Notes: a model not told the origin generated them from the letters alone. A stretch of DNA of 64,000 bases from Viridibacillus arenosi (GCF_001955655.1 NZ_MSPW01000005.1:62001-126000); one strand, 5' to 3'. Counted from the stretch's first letter, positions 26,844 to 37,383 are shown. Translations and numbers: made by a program.

Positions 26844-28112
26844 TTATTTCAAGATAAATTCAGCAAAGCGATTTGCGTCTGCTTCTTTCATTTCAACTTT
26901 CAATACAGTACCTTCTTCTTCATATGCTGTTTCTTGAATATTACTATACTCATTCAAATACGAGACAATATCCCCTCGATCATATGGTATACATATGCGA
27001 CATGTTACATAATCAGAGAAAATGTGGCGACGAACAACCTGTAAAAGTTCATCCAATCCCACACCATCTTTTGCAGCCATCCAAACCGTATCTCCACTTA
27101 CACGAGGATACTCCACATTAGCAAGATCAGCCTTATTGTACACGTATACTGTTGGAACATCTTCAACCCCTACAGAATGTAATGTATCATTCGTTACTTC
27201 CATCATATACTGATATTCTTCGTTTGAAGAGTCCACAACATGTAAAAGTAAATCCGCATCTCGTGCTTCTTCCAAAGTAGAACGAAACGCCTTTACTAAA
27301 TGGTGAGGTAATTTACTAACAAAACCGACAGTATCAGTTAATAAGAAGCTTTTATGATCAGGCAATTCAATTTGTCGAACCGATGTTTCAAGAGTAGCAA
27401 AAAGCATATCCTTTTCGAATACTTGCTTATGTTCGTCATGCTCAGTTTTACGTAACAATTGATTCATAATTGTCGATTTCCCAGCATTCGTATATCCTAC
27501 AATGGATACGACTGGGATTTCATTTTTACGTCGTTGCTTACGTTGAGTTTCTCTTTGTTCTTTGACCACTTCTAAATCACGGCGTAATTTTGCAATTTGA
27601 TCTTCGATTTTACGACGATCCAACTCGAGTTTCGTTTCACCTGCACCACGGTTTTTGAAACCACCGCCTGTTCCTCCACCTTGTCGGCTAAGGGACGCAT
27701 GCAAACCTACTAAGCGTGGTAGCATATATTGTAACTGTGCTAACTCTACTTGCATTTGTGCTTCTTTCGATTTTGCACGTCTAGCAAATATATCTAAGAT
27801 CAACATTGTACGATCGATTACTTTACATTCTAAATCAGCCTCAAGATTTCGTATTTGAGATGGTGATAACTCATCATCAAAAATGACTAAATTTGCTTCT
27901 GATTCATCGTAGAAATTTTTAATTTCTTCTATTTTACCAGTTCCAACATAATGAGATGGATTTACACGTTCTAAATTTTGCGTAACGGTGCCAACTACTT
28001 CTACATTTAGCGCTTCAGCTAAATTTTTAAGCTCCTCTAGTGAATATTCAAAATGAACATCCCCTCGTAAATTAACACCTACTATTACGGCTTTTTCAAT
28101 TAATTCATCCAA
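26844..28112 (-). CDS. hflX: Ribosome-associated GTPase HflX
   Basis: A 422-residue GTPase that splits or rescues stalled/heat-damaged ribosomes. The N-terminal HflX domain (YVGTGKIEEI, FDDELSPSQIRNLE) and the Gly-rich linker RQGGGTGGGFKNRGAGETKLE precede the G domain: G1 GYTNAGKST at 206-214, G3 DTVGFV, G4 NKAD. A coiled segment at 163-198 is highly charged. The length is normal. It is monocistronic. The 246-nt region upstream (28113-28358) shows nothing I can assign. Confidence 0.95.
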   Translation of the reverse strand: MDELIEKAVIVGVNLRGDVHFEYSLEELKNLAEALNVEVVGTVTQNLERVNPSHYVGTGKIEEIKNFYDESEANLVIFDDELSPSQIRNLEADLECKVIDRTMLILDIFARRAKSKEAQMQVELAQLQYMLPRLVGLHASLSRQGGGTGGGFKNRGAGETKLELDRRKIEDQIAKLRRDLEVVKEQRETQRKQRRKNEIPVVSIVGYTNAGKSTIMNQLLRKTEHDEHKQVFEKDMLFATLETSVRQIELPDHKSFLLTDTVGFVSKLPHHLVKAFRSTLEEARDADLLLHVVDSSNEEYQYMMEVTNDTLHSVGVEDVPTVYVYNKADLANVEYPRVSGDTVWMAAKDGVGLDELLQVVRRHIFSDYVTCRICIPYDRGDIVSYLNEYSNIQETAYEEEGTVLKVEMKEADANRFAEFILK

Positions 28113-28358
28113 CTAATTTCCTCCTCTTACTACGCAAAACAAAGAGTATGAATATATTATTAACTTCCTACTGAAAATAAAAAACAGTAAAGTAGAGCTG
28201 ATATTGCTACTCTTATTTTACTATTTAATATGAAATTCTCTAATAACAGATGATTCATAATCACTCCGCTAAACATTTAAACAGTTTCACTCAAATACCA
28301 TTTAGAAAACCTTTATTTAAAAAGGTAAATTTATCCTAACATATTCGATTCTTAACTC

Positions 28359-29051
28359 TCAACCTTTTGCAATTTCGATTGTATGCAATCGTTCTTTACT
28401 ATTATGCTTTTCCTCAAAAACAAATACTGTATTCCCCAGCTTCAATGTATTCCCCTTTGTAGGTAATGATAATAATCTTGACCACTGAATAAGCTTCTCT
28501 TCTACATTTTTCACGTGGAAGGTACAGCGTTTAATCGTCAATTCCTCATTTTCTGGTTTGACTGTTCCATCTTCTCTTAATGACGAATAACGTTCCTCAT
28601 CCGTCTGCTCCCACTGTATAAAAAATGGGTATGGTAAAGTATGGTCTATTTTATGATCGATGAAAAGCATCTTCCATTTGCGTAATCCGCCATTGGACGT
28701 TCTTCTCTCAGCAGGAATAATACCTGATGTACGATAGCCCATTTTTTGAAAATAGCGATTCTTCTTTTCTATATCGTTTGAACGTAAGCATAATGATGCA
28801 AAACCTTCACCATCGGCAATATCATATAAAAGTTGTTTCACTAAAGGCTGAGTTGATTGTTTCGCTATATTTTCATCTTCAATAGCCAACCATTCGATAT
28901 AACTATTCTTTGTATAAAATAGTGCATTATACGTTCCCCAATCCAAATGCTGCCCACCTTTAACAGGATGTAAACCTTCAATTTGTTCCTGTTCGACAAC
29001 CTGCTGTGGATTTTTTGTTGTGAAATATACGACATGATCTAATTCAAACAT
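28359..29051 (-). CDS. VOC-family (glyoxalase-like) protein
   Basis: A 230-residue protein with two vicinal-oxygen-chelate half modules: FELDHVVYFT at the start and FASLCLRSNDIEKKNRYFQKMGYRTSG in the middle, then a C-terminal LTIKRCTFHVKNVEEKLIQW. It belongs to the glyoxalase-like group often found in Bacillales with no assigned reaction. Start 29051 is chosen since AAGGGGTGAT lies upstream. No clear terminator follows. No metal-site assignment is safe from sequence alone. Confidence 0.75.
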   Translation of the reverse strand: MFELDHVVYFTTKNPQQVVEQEQIEGLHPVKGGQHLDWGTYNALFYTKNSYIEWLAIEDENIAKQSTQPLVKQLLYDIADGEGFASLCLRSNDIEKKNRYFQKMGYRTSGIIPAERRTSNGGLRKWKMLFIDHKIDHTLPYPFFIQWEQTDEERYSSLREDGTVKPENEELTIKRCTFHVKNVEEKLIQWSRLLSLPTKGNTLKLGNTVFVFEEKHNSKERLHTIEIAKG

Positions 29052-29073
29052 CCCTATCACCCCTTATGTATAT

Positions 29074-29119
29074 AGAAAAGTCCGTAGCTGTATGTATGCA
29101 AGCATAGCCAACTACGGAC
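29074..29119 (-). terminator. Terminator of putP
   Basis: GTCCGTAG / CTACGGAC stem with an inner hairpin, then TTTTC on the reverse strand, 11 nt after the putP stop. Confidence 0.8.
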
Positions 29120-29129
29120 ACAAGAATGA

Positions 29130-30617
29130 TTAGCCTTCTTGTTCTTCTTTCAATAACTCTATTGTTCTATCAAACTCTTCTTCAATTTCTTTATTAGGTT
29201 TATACGTTAATAAACTAACAACAACCGCTACAAGTAGACAGATGATAAATCCTGGTACAATTTCGTACATAGCCGCATGAAGCTTATCATTTGAGCCCCA
29301 AACGTAAGCTGTCACTGCCCCAGTTACCATACCTGCTAATGCACCCCAGTTTGTGATTTTCCTCCAGTATAATGTCAATAAAATAATAGGTCCAAATGCT
29401 GAACCAAAACCTGCCCAAGCAAAAGATACTAAATCCAAAATTTTATTATCCTGTTTCCAAGCTAACGCCATAGCCAAAATAGATACTAAAAGTACGGACA
29501 TACGCCCTAAAAATACATATTGTTTATCTGAAGCATTTGATTTAAATACAGCCTTATAAATGTCTTCCACTAATGCAGATGACGTTACGATTAATTGAGA
29601 TGAAATCGTGCTCATAATTGCGGCTAAAATAGCCGCAAGCATAATACCCGCAATGAACGGATGGAATAAAATTTGCCCTAAAGCAATAAATACTGTTTCA
29701 GGATTCTTTAATACCCCAGCATTTTGTTGATAATAGGCAATACCAACAAGCGCGGTTGCAACAGCACCAAATAAACTTAGGAACATCCAGCTTATTCCGA
29801 TTCTACGAGCTTGTTTTGTTTCCTTCACACTCTTAATAGCCATAAAACGAACGATAATATGCGGTTGACCAAAATAACCTAGCCCCCATGCCACAGTAGA
29901 AATAATTCCTGTAACCGTTGTACCAGCAAATAAACTTAATAGTTTTGGATCAACTTCTTTTATTGAATCTACAGTTTCTCCAAATCCACCTGTTAAAAAT
30001 AAACCAAAAATCGGAACAATTATAAGTGCTAAAAACATGACTAATCCTTGAATAAAGTCTGTATAACTAACAGCTAAAAATCCTCCAAATAGTGTATATG
30101 CAATTACCACACCAGATGAAATTAATAGACCCATGTGATAATCATAACCAAACGAACTCTCGAAAAATACTCCACCTGCAACCATTCCCGAAGAAACGTA
30201 GAAAGTAAAGAACACAAGAATAATTAAACCTGAAGCAATGCGAAGTAACTTCGTTTTATCTCTTAAGCGATTATCTAAATAGCTTGGAATTGTAATTGAA
30301 TTATTTGATACTTGTGTGTACATACGTAAACGTGGTGCAACAAACACCCAGTTCAAATATGCTCCTACCGTTAAACCAACTGCAATCCAGGCTTCTATTA
30401 ATCCACTTGCGTAAATTGCACCTGGTAGCCCCATTAATAACCAACCCGACATATCTGCTGCTCCCGCACTTAATGCTGTAACTGCAGGTCCTAATGAGCG
30501 CCCGCCGAGCATGTAATCTGTCAGATTAGCCGTACGCCTAAATGCATACCAGCCAATTACTAACATAGCAATCATATAAATAACGATTGCAATGAGTTGA
30601 TACGTATTATCAGACAT
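29130..30617 (-). CDS. putP: Sodium:proline symporter
   Basis: A 495-residue sodium:solute symporter with about 13 helices. It has the PutP features DYMLGGRSLGPAVTALSAGAADMSGWLLMGLPGA in helices 1-2 (the Na+ and proline sites) and FGQPHIIVRFMAIKS after helix 6. The C-terminal tail is acidic. The start at 30617 follows AGAGTGAG; an upstream GTG would put the site inside the gene. It imports proline as nutrient or osmolyte. No proline-catabolic genes are adjacent. Confidence 0.93.
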   Translation of the reverse strand: MSDNTYQLIAIVIYMIAMLVIGWYAFRRTANLTDYMLGGRSLGPAVTALSAGAADMSGWLLMGLPGAIYASGLIEAWIAVGLTVGAYLNWVFVAPRLRMYTQVSNNSITIPSYLDNRLRDKTKLLRIASGLIILVFFTFYVSSGMVAGGVFFESSFGYDYHMGLLISSGVVIAYTLFGGFLAVSYTDFIQGLVMFLALIIVPIFGLFLTGGFGETVDSIKEVDPKLLSLFAGTTVTGIISTVAWGLGYFGQPHIIVRFMAIKSVKETKQARRIGISWMFLSLFGAVATALVGIAYYQQNAGVLKNPETVFIALGQILFHPFIAGIMLAAILAAIMSTISSQLIVTSSALVEDIYKAVFKSNASDKQYVFLGRMSVLLVSILAMALAWKQDNKILDLVSFAWAGFGSAFGPIILLTLYWRKITNWGALAGMVTGAVTAYVWGSNDKLHAAMYEIVPGFIICLLVAVVVSLLTYKPNKEIEEEFDRTIELLKEEQEG

Positions 30618-30796
30618 GATAAATCTCACTCTTCCCTTCACCTATATGATATAGCCATTTTATCATGATTATCCTAGCATAAGTAAGTAGAGTAGTATAT
30701 TTATTCATAACGTGTAAACAATTCTCATCTGTAAGATCACTAAAAGAAAGATAAAGTTATTCAAAACTTCAACATATTATCTATGCTCATAACAAC

Positions 30797-32428
30797 TCAC
30801 TTCACTAGGTGTGATTGTGATAATTCTCTTAATCTAAACTTCTGAATTTTCCCTGATGCTGTCATTGGATATTCATCTGTAAACTGAATATACTTCGGAA
30901 TTTTATGATAGGATATCTTCCCTTTACAATATGCTCTGAGCTCCTCTTCCGTGACAGACGCCCCTTCTTTTAATATGACCCAAGCCATTAGCTCTTCTCC
31001 ATATTTTTCATCTGGTACTCCGACAACTTGAACATCTTGAATTTGTGGATGCTCATATAAGAACTCCTCCACCTCACGTGGATAAATATTTTCACCGCCT
31101 CGAATCACCATGTCTTTAATCCTCCCTGTAATGTCGATGTAACCATCCTCATCCATAACTGCGATATCACCTGTATGAAGCCAACCTTCGTGATCGATTG
31201 CTGCATGTGTAGCTTCCGGATTATTATAGTAGCCCTTCATAATTAAATAACCACGCGCACATAATTCACCCGGTGTACCAATCTGTGCTTCATCCCCAGT
31301 CACTGGATCAATAATCTTTACCTCTACATTCGGATGTGGTTTCCCCACTGTAGATACACGCTTTTCAATCGAATCATCCGTGCTTGTTTGTGTAATAACT
31401 GGTGAAGATTCTGTTTGACCATAGCAAATCGTAATTTCACGAGCACCCATATCGTTAATGACCTTTTTCATTACCTCAATTGGACAAATTGACCCCGCCA
31501 TAATCCCTGTACGCAGTGAGGATAATTCAAACTTACCAAAGTCGGGATGATTTAGTTCAGAGATGAACATTGTAGGTACCCCTTGTAGTGCTGTACACTT
31601 TTCATCTTGCACGGTTTGTAACACTAAGCCCGGTTCAAATTGTTCCAACACGACCATTGTAGCACCACGTAATACAGAAGCTAATGTACTCATCACACAA
31701 CCAAAGCAGTGGAAAAATGGCACTGGGATGCACAAACGATCATGCTCCGTTAAGTGAATATACTCTCCAACTAGCTGAGCATTATTTACGACATTATTAT
31801 GTGTTAACATGACCCCCTTTGGGAAACCTGTGGTACCTGATGTGTATTGAATATTAATAACATCATCTGGATCCAGAGATTGAAAACGTTCTTCTAATTC
31901 TTCATCTGTCACTTGCTCCGCGAATTCTACAAGTTCACTCCATTTATAAATACCAGGATAATCATTTTCACTCATAACTATCACTCGCTTGAATTGTGGT
32001 AATTTCTCTGATTGAATATAACCTTTTTTAGAGTTTGTTAATTCTGGGCATATTTTTCGGATGATATTAATATAAGAGGTACCTTTAAATTCCTCTCCTA
32101 GTATTAATGTCGTCGAGTCCGATTGCTGTAGCAAATATTCAAGTTCATTTTCTTGATAATTCGTGTTTACTGTTACAAGAACAGCTCCCATTTTCCCTGA
32201 TGCAAACTGACTAAGTAGCCACTCTCTCTTATTATCCGACCAAATGGCAATATGCTCCCCTTTTGCAATCCCCATACCGATAAAAGCTTTCGCTAATTCA
32301 TCTGTTTCGTGATTAAATTCTGCATAAGTTTTTCTCACATTATTTTCAGGATACACGTATGCCTCATTATTCGGAAACGCTTCCATTGTATTGCGTAAAA
32401 CTTCTCCAACAGTCTTATGTAATAACAT
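30797..32428 (-). CDS. AMP-forming acyl-CoA synthetase (medium/long-chain type, YngI-like)
   Basis: A 543-residue ANL-superfamily adenylating enzyme that activates a carboxylic acid with ATP and CoA. The P-loop is YTSGTTGFPKG (near residue 195); then YGQTESSP, the hinge region GRIKDMVIRGGENIYP, and the C-terminal catalytic lysine in TASGKIQKF. The overall layout matches B. subtilis YngI-type fatty acyl-CoA synthetases; acetate is unlikely. It stands alone in the window, without beta-oxidation genes. No terminator was recognised. Confidence 0.9.
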   Translation of the reverse strand: MLLHKTVGEVLRNTMEAFPNNEAYVYPENNVRKTYAEFNHETDELAKAFIGMGIAKGEHIAIWSDNKREWLLSQFASGKMGAVLVTVNTNYQENELEYLLQQSDSTTLILGEEFKGTSYINIIRKICPELTNSKKGYIQSEKLPQFKRVIVMSENDYPGIYKWSELVEFAEQVTDEELEERFQSLDPDDVINIQYTSGTTGFPKGVMLTHNNVVNNAQLVGEYIHLTEHDRLCIPVPFFHCFGCVMSTLASVLRGATMVVLEQFEPGLVLQTVQDEKCTALQGVPTMFISELNHPDFGKFELSSLRTGIMAGSICPIEVMKKVINDMGAREITICYGQTESSPVITQTSTDDSIEKRVSTVGKPHPNVEVKIIDPVTGDEAQIGTPGELCARGYLIMKGYYNNPEATHAAIDHEGWLHTGDIAVMDEDGYIDITGRIKDMVIRGGENIYPREVEEFLYEHPQIQDVQVVGVPDEKYGEELMAWVILKEGASVTEEELRAYCKGKISYHKIPKYIQFTDEYPMTASGKIQKFRLRELSQSHLVK

Positions 32429-32667
32429 AAAACAGCCCCCCTTTGTTCGAAGTATTATCTTTTATTATTTTATCACAAAATTCTGATTAATTAACTCATT
32501 AAAATGGTAGAGTTTATTAGTTATTATCATTTTTTCCAATAAAGTATAGTAATCTTTTGTTCTCTACATTATTATTAGTTAATAAGATTTATAAAATATT
32601 TACAACATAGATACCTTATACCTATCCATAACTATTAGAAATTATTTATTTAAGGAGGTCCTTTACT

Positions 32668-34137
32668 ATGAACATGCAATTATTATCTAAAGAAGATTGG
32701 AAGAGAAAGAACTTTTTTATTTTCCTAGTAACAATCATCGCTTCGGGCATAGGTTTTCTAGCACAATTACTTTTCGACTCGCACCCAATGGTCAAACTTG
32801 TAATTGGTAGTATTTTTGCACTCGTATTAATTTCTTTTCTTATTGAACGTAAATTAGCGATTTTCGAACGTTTCTTTCCATACTTCATTCTATTAATGGT
32901 CTTCTTCACTATCATGGGCTCAATACTTGGTGAAGGTGTCAGTACATTGGGTTCTATTGCATTATCCTTTTTCTTATTAATAGTATCTAGTATTCATTCA
33001 AGTAAAAAGCTGTTGATCTTTGGTTACCTTTTAAGTGCTATTTCAATGGTCTTAAACCAAATATATTTTGAACAAGTGGATATGATGTCTAGTCAATTTA
33101 AAAACTTAGTACTTGTTCATTTCTTATCTGGTATCGCAATCTTTTTACAAATCCATCAAAATACACACAACGCAAATAATAACGCTAAACTATATGTAGA
33201 ATTAGAAGAGAAATCTCATCAAGAAACTATGTTGATGGACAAACTATCTTCATCAGTTCAAACGATTACAACAAATCTTCAAAGCATTACACAAAATACT
33301 GACAGTACGACAGCTGCACAACGAGAGATGCTTATCGCTGTTAACGAGATTAGCGCTGGTTCGGAGCAACAAGCTGATCGAATTTCAGACATCGTACTAA
33401 ACTCAGAAGCTACAACACAGACAATCCGTGGCATTTCTACTTCACTGAAAGAGGCTGTGCAACAATCTAGCCAGGCGGGTACCCAAGCAACGAATGGTGC
33501 TACTCGTATGCAAATAATGAAAAATGATATTGATGACTTCACAAAATTCTTTATCGATTTAAGTATGGCCTTCAAAGATTTAACAGAAAAAATATCTGAA
33601 ACAAACTCCTTTACAGTAGCGATTCGTCAGATTACGGAGCAAACGAATTTACTGGCATTAAACGCCTCTATTGAAGCTGCTCGCGCTGGTGAACATGGTA
33701 AAGGTTTTGCTGTCGTAGCTGATGAAATTCGTAAACTTGCTAGTGTAACAGATGAAACGCTCGTGAAAATTGATTCAAACTTACGTAACGTTAATGAATA
33801 TAACGAAGTGACCCTCATGAAATTAGAAGATGGAATGAACAAGATATATAAACAAGTATCAGAGGCTGAACACTCTACAACCGCCTTCAATGAGTTACAC
33901 AAAACTATGGAGACATTGCAACAACAAATGACTCAACTATTGACTAATATGACGCAAATAGAAGGCAACTCCGAAACCATTCAGCAAAGTACTACTGAGT
34001 TTGCAGCTATTATTGAAGAAAGTACGGCGGCTCTCGAAGAGCTAAATGCGACCCTAGTAAACTTAACAGAGGAACAAGCTCAAATTGCTAGTTACGTTAA
34101 CCAAACATATGAAGTGGCGAATTCAATAAAAGCATAG
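32668..34137 (+). CDS. Methyl-accepting chemotaxis protein with an integral-membrane sensor region
   Basis: A 489-residue chemoreceptor. The N-terminal 165 residues form about six membrane helices (for example [20 protein letters not shown] and [13 protein letters not shown]) with no sizable extracellular ligand domain and no obvious HAMP domain. The rest is a long coiled-coil signalling domain whose hairpin tip [20 protein letters not shown] and [15 protein letters not shown] (residues about 322-358) binds CheA/CheW. AAGGAGGT precedes the ATG. It may sense membrane state or energy; that is inference. It is monocistronic, and 32429-32667 shows only AT-rich sequence. Confidence 0.9.
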   Translation: MNMQLLSKEDWKRKNFFIFLVTIIASGIGFLAQLLFDSHPMVKLVIGSIFALVLISFLIERKLAIFERFFPYFILLMVFFTIMGSILGEGVSTLGSIALSFFLLIVSSIHSSKKLLIFGYLLSAISMVLNQIYFEQVDMMSSQFKNLVLVHFLSGIAIFLQIHQNTHNANNNAKLYVELEEKSHQETMLMDKLSSSVQTITTNLQSITQNTDSTTAAQREMLIAVNEISAGSEQQADRISDIVLNSEATTQTIRGISTSLKEAVQQSSQAGTQATNGATRMQIMKNDIDDFTKFFIDLSMAFKDLTEKISETNSFTVAIRQITEQTNLLALNASIEAARAGEHGKGFAVVADEIRKLASVTDETLVKIDSNLRNVNEYNEVTLMKLEDGMNKIYKQVSEAEHSTTAFNELHKTMETLQQQMTQLLTNMTQIEGNSETIQQSTTEFAAIIEESTAALEELNATLVNLTEEQAQIASYVNQTYEVANSIKA

Positions 34138-34151
34138 TCTATTATTTTCTC

Positions 34152-34184
34152 AACTATCGGCATCAAATTGCCGATAGTTTTTTT
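34152..34184 (+). terminator. Terminator of the chemoreceptor gene
   Basis: AACTATCGGCA / TGCCGATAGTT hairpin followed by seven Ts. Confidence 0.88.
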
Positions 34185-34288
34185 ATTTATGCTCGATTGC
34201 CGAATACCTAGGAATACGATAACAATAGACTTTTTTCTAATTAAGATATAAAAATGCAGTTTCAAATAATATATTTAGGTCAAATCTA

Positions 34289-34316
34289 TTGACTATAAAC
34301 TTAAACGTGGTAGAAT
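34289..34316 (+). promoter_or_regulatory. Predicted promoter of the T-box leader
   Basis: TTGACT and TAGAAT separated by 16 nt, about 25-40 nt before the base of T-box stem I. Confidence 0.55.
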
Positions 34317-34340
34317 CTTTATTAACTTCAATGCGTTGAA

Positions 34341-34558
34341 GCGACAAAGTATATATTCCGAGTGATGGACATAGTAGGTATTTTACAGACAGCAATTAGA
34401 GACTAAGTAATCGGTGCAAACTTAGGTCTGTTCTATAGATGAATTACACCATTAGATACTCGTTTTAAATGAAGTGGTTGGATACAATTATTCAACAATT
34501 AGGGTGGTACCGCGGAGTTCTCCTTCGTCCCTTTTTATAGGGATAGAAGGATTTTTTT
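34341..34558 (+). promoter_or_regulatory. T-box riboswitch, probable tyrosine specifier
   Basis: The diagnostic T-box sequence AGGGTGGTACCGCG is at 34501-34514, followed by a terminator hairpin (CCTTC-TCCCT / AGGGA-GAAGG, 34522-34551) and a run of Ts. Stem I is closed by CGAGT (34359-34363) with ACTCG (34458-34462), continuing GATGG/CCATT. The 3' side of the specifier loop reads GAATTACACC; TAC at 34445-34447 followed by A suggests a tyrosine codon. Upper stem ACAGAC/GTCTGT and TAAGT/ACTTA are also visible. Uncharged tRNA would open expression of the downstream transporter. Confidence 0.9.
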
Positions 34559-34587
34559 ATGCCATTTTAATATATAGGAGGATTTCT

Positions 34588-35973
34588 ATGTTTCGTATTC
34601 AAGCTAAAATTACACCATCTTTTTTTGAAGCCTTACTTCTTGTAGGCGTCATTATTGCCACAATGGGGATTAGTATTGCTAAATTTGATGCAGTACCTCA
34701 TATGCCAATTATTATGAGTATCTTATTGTTAATCGCATATGGCTTAATCAAAAAGGTTTCTTATAAACAACTAGAAGAAGGTCTAGTTGAAGGTTCTAGA
34801 GCAGGTTTAAGTGCCATTTTCATCTTCTTCTTTATCGGCATTTTGATTAGTAGTTGGATGATGGGTGGTACCATCCCTACAATGATTTACTTAGGTTTCC
34901 AAACTATTACGCCACATTTCTTTTTTGCTGTTGTATTTCTTGTTACTTGTATTGTAGGTGTTGCTATTGGTAGCTCACTTACTACTACTGCTACAGTTGG
35001 AGTTGCGTTTATCGGCATGGCCAGCGCAATGGATATTTCTTTAGCGATCACTGCTGGCGCTATTGTTTCAGGTGCTTTTTTTGGTGATAAGATGTCACCT
35101 CTATCTGATACGACTAACCTTTCATCTGCCATTGTTGGTGTAGACTTATTTGAACATATTAAAAATATGGGATGGACAACGATTCCTGCATTTTTCATAT
35201 CATTAATTGTTTACGGTGTAATTTCACCGAATAAAGAATTACAACACGCAGACAAAATTGATTCATTCCAAAACGGGCTGTTACAAACAGGTATGGTGCA
35301 TTGGTACACGCTCATTCCATTAGTTGTTCTAATCGTGTTCACATTTAAAAAAACCCCGGCAATTATAACATTAGCAGTTAGTTCTATTTCAGCTATTATC
35401 GTTTCTTATTTCCATACACAATTTGGATTTAGTGAAATAATGGACATTTTATTTAACGGCTTCAAATCTACTACAGGTATTGAAGACATTGACTCCCTAC
35501 TTTCCCGTGGCGGAATTAATAGCATGATGTTCACAATCGGACTTGTCCTTTTAGCACTAAGTATGGGAGGCTTGTTGTTCACTCTTGGTATCGTGCAAGC
35601 ACTATTATCTAAAGTAGAAAGCTTCTTTAAAAGTACTGGCTCTGTTATTACAGGTGCAGCCGTTACAGCCATCGGTATTAATACATTAATCGGTGAGCAA
35701 TACTTATCTATTTTACTAACAGGTGAAGCTTTCCAAGCACAGTTCAAAAAGGTTGGCTTAAAAAGTAAAAACCTTGCACGTGTAATGGAGGATGCAGGTA
35801 CAGTTGTAAACCCACTCGTTCCTTGGAGTGTATGCGGTATTTTTATCACTAATGTATTAGGTGTTTCAACTTGGGCGTACTTGCCATTTGCCCTGTTCTG
35901 TTTGTTATCACCAATTTTAACAATCTTATTTGGTTGGACAGGCAAAACACTTTCATACATTGATGAAAAATAA
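34588..35973 (+). CDS. NhaC-family Na+/H+ antiporter-like transporter under T-box control
   Basis: A 461-residue membrane protein of the NhaC family with about 12 helices; SGAFFGDKMSPLSDTTNLSSA and GINTLIGEQYLSILLTGEAF are family hallmarks. The ATG at 34588 has AGGAGGAT upstream. The T-box leader shows that it is induced by amino-acid starvation rather than salt, so it is more likely an amino-acid transporter (tyrosine if the specifier is TAC) than a sodium/proton antiporter. NhaC-like genes under tyrosine T-boxes have been described in Bacillales by comparative genomics. Substrate remains inferred. Confidence 0.85.
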   Translation: MFRIQAKITPSFFEALLLVGVIIATMGISIAKFDAVPHMPIIMSILLLIAYGLIKKVSYKQLEEGLVEGSRAGLSAIFIFFFIGILISSWMMGGTIPTMIYLGFQTITPHFFFAVVFLVTCIVGVAIGSSLTTTATVGVAFIGMASAMDISLAITAGAIVSGAFFGDKMSPLSDTTNLSSAIVGVDLFEHIKNMGWTTIPAFFISLIVYGVISPNKELQHADKIDSFQNGLLQTGMVHWYTLIPLVVLIVFTFKKTPAIITLAVSSISAIIVSYFHTQFGFSEIMDILFNGFKSTTGIEDIDSLLSRGGINSMMFTIGLVLLALSMGGLLFTLGIVQALLSKVESFFKSTGSVITGAAVTAIGINTLIGEQYLSILLTGEAFQAQFKKVGLKSKNLARVMEDAGTVVNPLVPWSVCGIFITNVLGVSTWAYLPFALFCLLSPILTILFGWTGKTLSYIDEK

Positions 35974-36057
35974 TTACTCAACTTCTTTTATTCTTTGATG
36001 ACGGCGAATTATGGTACACTAATGCCAACTATTAAACAATAAAGAAGGCGAGTAATA

Positions 36058-37218
36058 ATGGATTATCAAGAAATGACACAAGCGTTATTGCAACGGTTGT
36101 TAAATAAAGAATTAATAGCTGCTACAATTAGCCAGCCACGCGCAAAGTCAAATGAAATTAAACGTATTAAATTAAAACCAATCGAACTAAAAGGCATTTA
36201 TCATATTCAGCTTGAATATCAATATGAACGTATTTTAAAGCACGAAAATATACCATTATCTTCTATTGAAAAGACAGTTAATGATCTCTTTGAGAAATTC
36301 CGTCAGTTTCATGGTGAATTCACTAGTGAAAACATACAGATTCAACTATCTAAGAAAAACAAAGTATTTTGGAAAGATGAACAAACAGCAAATAAAACGG
36401 TCGACCTTTCACATAATCGCAAAAAGAATTACCTACTAGATCCTGAAACAGTTTATCCATTCCTCATCCGCTTAGGGGTGCAATCTGCTGATGGTAAAGT
36501 GAAAAAGCAAAAATATGATAAATTCAAACAGATTAATCGCTTTATCGAATTTATCCATGATTCACTCGATTATTTACCAAAGGACCGTACCATTCGTATA
36601 CTCGATTTCGGTTCAGGTAAATCCTATTTAACGTTCGCACTTTATCACTATTTAAAAATCGAGCAAGGGTTGGATATACGTGTAACAGGTTTAGATTTAA
36701 AGAAGGAAGTCATTGAGCATTGTGCACAGATCGCCAAGGATTTAGAATATGATCAACTTGAGTTTTTAGTTGGAGATATTAACGACTATAATGATGAAAC
36801 AACTGTCGATATGGTCGTTACTCTACATGCATGTGATGTTGCAACAGATATGGCTTTAGCACGCGCAGTAAAATGGGGAGCGAAAGTAATTTTGAGTGTT
36901 CCTTGCTGCCAACATGAATTAAATACTCAAGTTCAATCTTCACCACTTGATATTATGCTTCAACATGGTTTAGTTAAAGAACGTTTTGCTGCACTAGCTA
37001 CAGACTCTATTCGAGCAGAAATTTTAACACTTGTTGGTTACGAAACACAGCTGCTAGAGTTTATCGATATGGAGAATACACCGAAGAATATTTTAATTCG
37101 TGCATACTTCACAGGTAAAAAAACAACAGTTATTCAAAAGGAACGCTATGAAGCCTTTACAAAATTTTTATCTGCAAAGCCATTCTTAGAAAAAGAATTA
37201 AAGGAATATCTCAACTAA
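36058..37218 (+). CDS. Class I SAM-dependent methyltransferase (Methyltransf_32-like)
   Basis: A 386-residue protein: an N-terminal domain of about 130 residues rich in basic residues, then a Rossmann methyltransferase. SAM motif I is ILDFGSGKSYLTF (181-193), motif II VTGLDLKKEVI, and a characteristic LSVPCCQHEL with a Cys-Cys-Gln-His stretch follows. This signature occurs in a family thought to act on nucleic acid (tRNA-like) substrates, but no target is established. It is monocistronic with a terminator just downstream. The ribosome site GAAGGCGAG is good. Confidence 0.78.
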   Translation: MDYQEMTQALLQRLLNKELIAATISQPRAKSNEIKRIKLKPIELKGIYHIQLEYQYERILKHENIPLSSIEKTVNDLFEKFRQFHGEFTSENIQIQLSKKNKVFWKDEQTANKTVDLSHNRKKNYLLDPETVYPFLIRLGVQSADGKVKKQKYDKFKQINRFIEFIHDSLDYLPKDRTIRILDFGSGKSYLTFALYHYLKIEQGLDIRVTGLDLKKEVIEHCAQIAKDLEYDQLEFLVGDINDYNDETTVDMVVTLHACDVATDMALARAVKWGAKVILSVPCCQHELNTQVQSSPLDIMLQHGLVKERFAALATDSIRAEILTLVGYETQLLEFIDMENTPKNILIRAYFTGKKTTVIQKERYEAFTKFLSAKPFLEKELKEYLN

Positions 37219-37223
37219 TAATT

Positions 37224-37259
37224 TCTCCTGTGCCAATATTTGGTATAGGGGATTTTTTT
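37224..37259 (+). terminator. Terminator of the methyltransferase gene
   Basis: A 12-bp stem, TCTCCTGTGCCA with TGGTATAGGGGA (three G-U pairs), loop ATATT, then TTTTTTT. Confidence 0.75.
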
Positions 37260-37383
37260 ACAATTAAAATATTTTAAGAAGCACTGTGAGAGAAATCATA
37301 TCTATTCCTTCCATTTTAATGATACACTTTTACGCGAAAAGGAAACTAATTCCATTAACTTGAATTTTTTGTCTAGAAAAGCA

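Noticed and set aside
35406-35981. A 191-codon reverse frame opposite the NhaC-family gene
   Set aside because: Long only because of the codon pattern of the opposite membrane-protein gene; no ribosome site or domain.
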